Assembly (NCBI GenBank): GCA_964016985.1
Contig: OZ024831.1
Location: 82,524,636-82,588,635 of the forward strand
Source: Anodontia alba
Taxonomy: Eukaryota; Mollusca; Bivalvia; Lucinida; Lucinidae
Direction: 5' to 3'
Length of the DNA stretch: 64,000 bases
Numbering within the stretch: the first letter of the stretch is position 1; each line of letters opens with the position of its first letter. The notes beneath the pieces were generated by a model that saw only the letters and a list, made by a program, of their open reading frames with translations, did no database searches and had not been told where the DNA came from. The translations under genes and the position numbers were made by a program. Shown here one piece after another: positions 57,451-64,000 of the stretch.

Positions 57451-58359
57451 TTGAATACATTTCAGAAAAAGCTTGGGCAAGGGTTAATAAAATGAGGAAA
57501 TTTAAATTTGATTCAACCGTAAATCACTAGACATTATATATACTTCTTTTATATATACTTCTTTTATTCGTCCTTTGCTAGAGTATGGCAGTGGAGTTTG
57601 GGATAATTGTACTCTACAAGAAAAGCAAAATTTAGAAAAGATACAGTTGGAGGCGGCAAGGAATGTAACAGGTTCAACTAAGTTAATTAGTTTCATTTCA
57701 GGCCTTATACAATGAAACAGGGTGAGAAACCTTAGAAGTTCGCAGAAAGAAACAAAAAATAACACTTATCTATAAAATGTGCAATGGTCTTTCACCAGCT
57801 TATCTTTCTTCTCTTGTACCACCAACAGTGAACTCTATCTCACGTTATCATCTAAAAAACGAGAATGATCTTTAGACAGTTAATGCAAGGACAACTCTAT
57901 ACTATCAATCCTTCCTTCCTTCTATGGTCCGTGACTGGAATTCTCTGCCAGATGACCATAGAAACGCAACTGCAGTTGACACTTTTTTAAATGCCACTTA
58001 AAGCATAATAAAAAAGTTGTACCGAGACATTTTATATAGGACGTAGAAAGCTACTGGTTTTGCATACTCGCTTGAGAACAAAATATGTAGTGCTCTTAAT
58101 TATGACCTTTTTTTTTTATAAAAAAATATTGTAGCCTCACCGTTATGTCGATGCGGAGAGGTAGAAAACGCAGAACACTACTGTTTGAAGTGCACTTTTT
58201 ACAGAAACCAACGAGCGGAACTAATTCGTACTGTTTTTCAGTTTTGTAGGGTAACTATTGATTGTTTGTTGCGTGGAAACTATGATTTACCATATCAAAG
58301 AAATGTCCGAATATTCGAGGCTGTGCAAGCATACATCAAAGACAGTAAAGCATTTTAAG
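57451..58359 (+). pseudogene. LINE ORF2 C-terminal remnant with CCHC-like motif
   Basis: Segments in order: YISEKAWARVNKMRKFKF, FIRPLLEYGSGVWDNCTLQE, KNLEKIQLEAARNVTG-type sequence, IYKMCNGLSPAYLSSLVPP, FLPSMVRDWNSLPDDHRNAT, and finally CRCGEVENAEHYCLKCTFYR, a C-x-C...H...C zinc-like motif near the stop at about 58359. This is the order seen at the end of several LINE ORF2 proteins. Broken by a 15-bp tandem duplication (ATATATACTTCTTTT, 57535-57565), a TAG at about 57873 and frameshifts. Confidence 0.8.
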
Positions 58360-58944
58360 ACAGGTTTTCTGGCACTGTAGCCTAACTTATAAACTTATAA
58401 TCTATTATGATTTATAATTATGATTTTGTATTGGCTTCGAAAAGAGTACTTTTTTTCTTTTTTCTGTTTTTTTCTAGTTTTGGAAAGATATATATGTATA
58501 CATAATATAGAATCTCTAGAAACTGAACATAATATCCCTCAGCTGCCCGGGCTTTGTACGTTTTACCCATGCTCTTAACCCCTATAGATTTGGTATAATT
58601 AATCTCCACCCTCCCCGTTTGTATGGCTCATGCCTATGAAATATTTCTTTTTTTTCTTTCACACGAATAACTCTATTTTTTTTCTTCTTGTCCCGCTTCA
58701 ATAGACTGCATTTTGTTGATAGCATTATACGCTTATCTATTTTAACTATTCATGATTTCCGTCCCTTATATAATCATCTGCTTACTCTGTAAGTATGCTT
58801 TCGCCATAAATGTTCACAACAGATATTGTATGTATTAGGAGATGAACTAAATAAGCAGTATGATTTCGTTCAAATCCTAATGAGTATTGTATGTATGTAT
58901 GACTGTGTTGTGATTTCGATGAAATAAAATACGTTTAAACCAAG
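57451..58944 (+). mobile_element. 5'-truncated LINE with 13-bp TSDs
   Basis: 1494 bp flanked by AGACTCAAGCAAA (57438-57450) and AGACTCAATCAAA (58945-58957), one mismatch. It holds the 3' part of ORF2 and a ~590-bp 3' UTR ending ATGAAATAAAATACG. The 5' truncation and TSDs are the mark of target-primed reverse transcription. Confidence 0.85.
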
Positions 58945-59309
58945 AGACTCAATCAAACCGAGTCTCCGATGTTCGTGATTTTGTGTGTTCTTTGTTTCCA
59001 AAGGCAATCCTTTTTGACTTTCATATTCATGGTTGAAAACGGAGAGGATAAAAAAACAAATAGCAATCAGTTTAGATCCTGATGAGACGGGTCATCATCT
59101 TGAACTACACTGTTTGCAATGGTATATGTTTAGTTCTGCAGGGTTAACAGAGTTAAGCTGATAAACAGTTTTATTTGGAAATCCACTTTTTTTCAACGAT
59201 ACAAAACAGAATTATCTTTTATAGAAGGAAAGGGAATGCACTGGGTATAGGCTATGGAATTATAAAACTTTCCTCCAAGTAATTGGTCAAAATCTATTTG
59301 TACAACCAA

Positions 59310-59455
59310 GATTTATTTGCCCGAAAATGACATTTTTCTTATTTCTCGAAGAAAACATATTTTGTGGGTATTCATTAGAAGCGCCACAGTAATGCGCTTC
59401 TAATCAGACCCACAACAGATGTTTTCTTCGAGAAATAAGTAAAATATAATCTGGT
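59310..59455. repeat. ~105-bp palindrome with TAGAAGCGC tip
   Basis: CTTATTTCTCGAAGAAAACA, TTTTGTGGGTATTCATTAGA and AGCGC face GCGCTTCTAATCAGACCCAC and TGTTTTCTTCGAGAAATAAG. The plan (STTATTTCT...GTGGGTA...TTAGAA...) parallels the M palindrome, but the sequence is clearly different. Confidence 0.75.
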
Positions 59456-59493
59456 ACTATTCTCAGCTAGAGCTATGAAGTCCTTGTCCCATT

Positions 59494-60840
59494 ACAAGTA
59501 AACTGAAATTTCTTGCTTGTCCTCAGGGATATGGGACAACTTAGCCAAATCAGGGCATGATAATTTCACAGCCCTACTTTAGGTGTTATGCGACAGACTG
59601 CGTAGTTAGTGTTTAACCCTATCATGACATATAGACAATGCTTTCCCCTTAAATTGCACGGCGGTGGGTCGGGTGTCAGAATCTGTATCCCAGGACAAGT
59701 AAATTGAAATTTCTTAATTGTCCTCAGGGAAATGGGACAACTTAGCCAAAAGGGGCATGGTAATTTCGCAGCCTTTTCACGTGTTATGCGACAGACTGCA
59801 TAGTTAATGTTTAACCCTTTCATGACCTATAGACAATGCTGTCCTCTTTAATTGCACGACGGTGGGTCGGGTGTCAGACTCTGTGTCGATGTAACCATTC
59901 ATTAGATGGTTTATGCCTGTTAGGTCTTGGTTTGGGCCCTCTGTGGTTCAGCTAGCGGGTTGCTTTTCGTCTGGCTGTCAGTGTCTGAGAAGTTTGCCGC
60001 GAGACAGCATCCTTGTTTCATTACTGTAATTTAGTTTCATTTACATGTTTTTTCTGTGATGTTTCACTGATTTAGTTACGAAACCTCTGTGCGGGCCGAA
60101 CAATTTTATTTATATAATTATGTTTTACAAGCTTTAAACGTGTGTTGAAGATCTGGTATCAGTGAAATCGATTCAACTCAGCGGCAGTGTTTACTGCTGG
60201 CTGTTCTAAGGCGGGTATTGCGAGTGTTGTACTTTCTTTGGGGTGAGTCATACGAAAACGTGTTTATGGGATAATGCAGACAGCAAAGGCCCAGATTTGC
60301 ATGTGCATCCACACACTGATCAAGGCCTTTGCTGTCCGCAAACAAAATCATTGGATACTATAGAATGTTTCAATGGAGAGCAAATGCCACTTTGCGCAAC
60401 TGCAGAATGATGTAATCAGCACGTTTTTGTGATGCTCCAAGGCACTTTTTAGCTTGACGCGACCCATTTGTAAGGCTTTGTTGACCCTCGCTACATGTTA
60501 AGTCCTGTTTGAATTCTAGCATTATGGGCATTATGGTAAATCGCTGTACGGCTGTCCACTGTGCTTTTTGTTCTAGTTTCTTATTTCAACTTTTCTTGTT
60601 CTAATGCTGCGGTCACTTTCAAATTCAGTTGCTGTCCAATATGCTTTCTGTTTCTTTCTGTTTGCACAAAATTTGTTTTGTACTGCTGGTGGAGACTGTG
60701 CGAACCGATTTGGTGCCAGTAAAATCAATTCAACCACCCTGGTCGGTAACATTGACGGTTCGAAGGCGGTGTTGTCTTCTTGTTATTTTTAATATAGTGT
60801 GGCATTGTGATAATCTCATTAGGTAAGCGGGAACTGGTTG
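59494..60840 (+). repeat. R5b: dispersed repeat with a 201-bp tandem duplication
   Basis: A unit containing GAAATTTCTTGCTTGTCCTC, GGGACAACTTAGCCAAA and GTTATGCGACAGACTGC occurs at 59494 and again at 59695 (201-bp offset). The following part (ACGACGGTGGGTCGGGTGTC, TGTGATGTTTCACTGATT) is shared with 43790-44480. The 60700-60830 stretch repeats the GTTCGAAGGCGGTG module. ORFs here are not supported as genes. Confidence 0.6.
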
Positions 60841-60959
60841 CTTTGCATTTCGTTAGTTGGGTTGGACTTGCAATGGCGTGACCAGAGCGGAATTATTGTC
60901 ACGCACACCCTGGAATAATGTTTGAAAACTTCTTCCTCGTGAAGCTTCGAAAATAAGGG

Positions 60960-61080
60960 CTACTCTTAAAGGAAAGAATTTGCTCCCAGAGGGAGCAAAT
61001 TCTTTCCATTAAGAGTAGCTCCAAGTTTGGAAGCGATTAACTACTTTCTTTATGAGCGGCCCCTTTGGTAAAAAAGCAAA
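60960..61080 (+). repeat. R6 hairpin repeat, best-preserved stem
   Basis: CTACTCTTAAAGGAAAGAAT TTGCTCCCAGAG (60961-60992) folds on GGGAGCAAATTCTTTCC and ATTAAGAGTAG, a ~27-bp nearly perfect stem with a short loop. Followed by AAGCGATTAACT. Confidence 0.75.
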
Positions 61081-61404
61081 ATATTTTATGTTAGTTGATA
61101 TCTCTTAATTGCTAATATTTTTTTCTTACGCATATTACGCGCATGCGTAATGGGCGCTATGGCTTTGACTTGTATGTTATCCGTCGTAGTTTCTTTACTC
61201 TTCCACTTGATACCATTGGTAGTTTGTATTCTCTGATTGTGACATCTTCTTTACTAGACTATATTGACTTAATGGGACGCTTCACTAGTTCGCTGTTTTG
61301 TTTGTGTGTTTTATCAAACACCACCTTTTAGAAAAAAAATGCATTTACCTCAGTACAAAGGTTAATATTTTAGAGATGCTTCGGAGCGAAAGAGTTAACC
61401 CTTA

Positions 61405-61560
61405 AATTCCCTGGAAAAAAATCATTATTTGTTTGAAAAAATCAGCTAGACAGTTTATATGAATCGTCTACTCGGCAGACAATCCATATAAAATGTTAAG
61501 CCTTATTTTCTCTGAAAATAAAATACAAATATTTCAAACTCTCGTCTCTACTGTTATGAC
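61405..61560. repeat. R7 hairpin repeat copy
   Basis: ATCAGCTAGACAGTTTATAT and GAATCGTCTACTC face GGCAGACAATCCATATAAAA, flanked by CCCTGGAAAA and TTATTTTCTCTGAAAATAAA. Strongly diverged. Confidence 0.45.
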
Positions 61561-61939
61561 TGGGCACTTCAAGGATTTAAACGTTACAATGGGATAATCT
61601 TGACATAACGCGCTTAAAGACAGCTAAAATGAGACCAAAAATGGTACCACTTTTTCTATGTTATTGCCCCTACTTAGGTGCTATGCAAGAGACATGAAAG
61701 GCGTGTTATAAAAAGGTGATTATAAAATCCCAGCAGGAGGTGGTAAAAAGGTGTTCTCAGGGGTAACAAAATTACTTTGGAGGGGATATTACCTTGGTTC
61801 AGATAAATAAACTAGTATTAAATTCCCCTACTGTGCCTCAACCTGACTAATTATTGACAGTATACTAGATTTTGTTGTGCCCAATTTCTTATCAGTGATA
61901 AGACTAATAACCAAGACACCTTAGTTTTTTATGTCTTTA

Positions 61940-62180
61940 AGTAGACTGGATACACTTGGCAGATTTTCCGCGATTTTCGCCAATGGAGACAACTTTTGTG
62001 ACTCGTGTTTGCTTTACTATGCGATATGTTGAGCTTCTTCTGAAAAGCGGTCGTCTTTATAAAAGGAAAGAATTTGCTCCGTTTTAGTGCAGACCATTTT
62101 TCAGAAGCGGACAGAACCTCCGCCTCCACCCCCCCCCCCCCCCCCCGCAAACACACACACACACACACACACACACCTCA
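61940..62180 (+). repeat. R6 copy followed by C- and CA-tracts
   Basis: TGGATACACTTGGCAGATTT, AAAAGGAAAGAATTTGCTCC and CAGACCATTTTTCAGAAGCG, then C18 (about 62128-62146) and (CA)n to 62176. Confidence 0.6.
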
Positions 62181-62397
62181 AAGTGCATAATACTACTCAA
62201 ACCTTTCAGTCCGGCAGACCAAAACAGATACCTGTGCAATCAGTCTAGAGCCGTCTCATCAAGATCGACACTGTTTGCCATTTTGTGCTGTTTAGACTAA
62301 AACCCCGTTTTGCGTCAGTGGAAATGCTTCAAATTCAGTATTGAGAGAGTCCACTTCAGAAACTCAGGGCTGAAAGTGTTTGTAAAATATGTTTCAG

Positions 62398-62442
62398 TCA
62401 TAAACAAGGCTTCGTCGGAAGAGAAGATGGAAAAGTTGAAAG
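62398..62442 (+). CDS. Host gene, 45-nt internal exon
   Basis: Acceptor AAATATGTTTCAG|TCATAA and donor TTGAAAG|GTAAGTA. In phase 1 it encodes (V)INKASSEEKMEKLK with open frame and again passes on phase 1. Lys/Glu-rich, in keeping with the other exons. The gene presumably continues past the window. Confidence 0.55.
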
Positions 62443-62762
62443 GTAAGTACAGTTGTGTTTATGTAAATTAATATGGGCCGCGTCAAGCTAAAAACAATGT
62501 CTTGGAACATGCGCAAAAATGCGCAAAATATCATCCGGTCATTTACTCTCCATTCATACATTCTATACAGAGATTCTGTTAGCGGATAGTGAATGTCTTG
62601 AAGCTATCCGCATATGCCCGAAGACACGTTTTTTGCATGGTTCGATTATTATGATGAATACAATAAACTGCTTTATGATAAATAATATAAGCTGCAACAT
62701 ATCTTTGGACGCGCGCCCAATGAAGATTCAAATTAGACTTCGTCTGGTCAGAATCTTCTCTG

Positions 62763-63040
62763 CATCACCAAAACATACCTATTTAATTCTGACCCCCTAA
62801 AACTCCATTTTTATATAGTAAAACTGGGGTTTACAGGGGTAGACATTAATTTTTTTATTTCTGCTCAAAAACATGTATTGTGGGTACTCGTTAGAACCGC
62901 CTCGGCGAGGCGGTTCTAATGATTACCCACAATCTATGTTTTGAGCAGAAATATGAAAAATTATCCGAATTTTTGTCTGAAAATTTTCTTTTTTTTGGTG
63001 GTGAAATTTTCAATATTTGAGTAGGCGTGGTTTCGTAATG
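62763..63040 (+). mobile_element. M12: palindromic MITE, family M
   Basis: Full-length (CATCACCAAAACATACC left; GGCGTGGTTTCGTAATG right) with a nearly perfect palindrome at about 62857-62947, centre base G. Lies 320 bp after the 62398 exon. Confidence 0.85.
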
Positions 63041-63339
63041 GGGGCGCAGTTTGGATTGTCAAGGATGTAATATCTATTCATGCGGACAACGAAGACTCTG
63101 ATCAGACTGCACATCAGAAGCTGCTCATGTTCTCACTTTGTGGCTTATATATTAATACGGGGATACCCAGAAAGGCCACATTCATACTAGTATAACCGTG
63201 ACGAGTTCGACCACAGACACAAACTATCTGTTAAAGGCTGAGCCATCACTAAGTCTGTGGCCTGTCTTAGGACATGTTCGAAATGAACATACACAGAGCA
63301 GTCCGAATCATCCAATTGGATAAAGGCATTCCGGTTCAC

Positions 63340-63880
63340 TGAGGTGAATAGATACTCTTTCAGCGGAGGTTACCACGGATGAGGGGCGGGGATGGGGAGG
63401 GGGAGGGGGTGTTGCCTTCCTTTCGAAAAGGGGTGTGGAGGCAATACTGCATATATTACGAAAACACGCGTATTAAAAAATATTGAAAATTTTACAGCCA
63501 AGGAACATTTTCAGATAAAAAATTCTGATATTTTTCAAATTTCTGCTCAAAACAGAGATTGTGATTTTTTAGCAAAATAAGAAAAATAATGTATATCCCT
63601 GTAAACCCCAGCTTTACTATATAAAAATGGGGTTGAAGGGGGTCAAAATTGTATTGGCGTGTTTTCGTGATGGTCGTACAGTCCGAATAGTACAATCTAA
63701 TAGGGCATTTCACGTTTCGCTAAGCCATCACTGAGGTGACTGGGAACTCTTAAAGCGGAGGCAACACTATCAAATTATTTTTGCATCCCTTCCGAAAAAG
63801 GATTTTACTCTAAAGGGATAGAATTTACTCCACTTGAGGAGCAAATTCTTTCCTTTTAGAGAAAGCTGGTTGTTAAAAAG
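63340..63880 (+). repeat. R6 copy split by M13, partly duplicated
   Basis: TGAGGTGAATAGATACTCTT TCAGCGGAGG at 63341 and TGAGGTGACTGGGAACTCTT AAAGCGGAGG at 63732 are direct repeats on either side of M13. The right part ends with the GATAGAATTTACTCC ... GGAGCAAATTCTTTCC hairpin (63811-63855). Confidence 0.55.
63454..63672 (-). mobile_element. M13: palindromic MITE with deleted core (minus)
   Basis: TATTACGAAAACACGCG at the left and GGCGTGTTTTCGTGATG at the right. The palindrome is reduced to CTCAAAACAGAGATTGTG followed by ATTTTTTAGC, so the second arm and tip are missing. Confidence 0.8.
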
Positions 63881-64000
63881 GTTCACATAAAATGTTAAGT
63901 CTTTTTTTTTACTTTAAAGATACAAAAATAAAATAAGTAAATAAATAAAATAAAAAAAAAAAAATAAAAATAAAAAAAAATCAGAGAGTCGTGCCCTGCA
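63881..64000. other. A/T-rich low complexity
   Basis: (AAAT/AAAAAT)n-type sequence at about 63925-63978. No gene. Confidence 0.7.

Larger units (their letters stand above)
57297..59035 (+). repeat. R4 copy interrupted by a LINE
   Basis: 57297-57450 (TCATTATAGTGCAGGTTATA, CAAGCCGGCGCTAGGG, GCATATGAACAGACTC) and 58945-59035 (ACCGAGTCTCCGATGTTCGT, TTCTTTGTTTCCAAAGGCAA) together match 53680-53930. The G-rich tract of other copies is absent here. Confidence 0.65.

Noticed and set aside
60780..60823. Possible exon TGTGGCATTG...CATTAG with GTAAGC donor
   Set aside because: 25 nt long, breaks the phase-1 pattern and is part of the R5 repeat.
838..63672. CRISPR-like array because of repeated palindromic units
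   Set aside because: Copies are ~278 bp, irregularly spaced over the whole window, in both orientations and with TIRs; this is a MITE family.

Overview
This is an AT-rich eukaryotic, animal-type window dominated by dispersed repeats. The mix of repeats points to a mollusc, most likely a bivalve: mariner, a DIRS retrotransposon, CR1/Jockey-like LINEs, a tRNA-derived SINE, Helentron/'pearl'-like elements with central tandem monomers, and many short palindromic MITEs. The species cannot be fixed from the sequence. No prokaryotic operon, CRISPR array or rRNA gene is seen, and the only tRNA-like sequence is a SINE head.

Layout. 1-10 kb: two palindromic MITE families, called here M (M1-M7) and Pg (pogo-like TIRs), tandem-monomer repeats and a dispersed repeat R3. 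10.3-14.6 kb: a decayed DIRS-type retrotransposon on the minus strand (gag-like ORF, RT, RNase H segment, tyrosine recombinase). 15.3-21.5 kb: Helentron-like elements H1-H3, with H3 nested in H2, and a truncated mariner. 23.1-24.5 kb: a mariner whose transposase shows only one visible lesion. 26-35 kb: R3, M8, M9, three LINE remnants and a long foldback. 36.1-37.7 kb: Helentron-like H4.

39.1-62.4 kb appears to hold one host gene on the plus strand. It has a TATA-like promoter and 5' leader, a large coding exon (39907-40750), and small exons at 44536, 50191 and 62398. All join in phase 1 with open frame. The introns are full of insertions: a SINE with 13-bp TSDs, a second mariner, Helentron-like H5 carrying a 2.2-kb heptamer-repeat element, and a LINE with 13-bp TSDs. 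The encoded protein is charged, Ser/Thr-rich and not recognised.

The most unusual theme is palindromes. At least nine structurally different repeats carry long hairpins, and several share a core related to GTTAGAACCGCCTCG and its reverse complement. Repeats inside the window also supply natural empty sites for at least six insertions, so their boundaries can be read directly. All repeat family names (M, Pg, H, R3-R9) are labels used only in this annotation.
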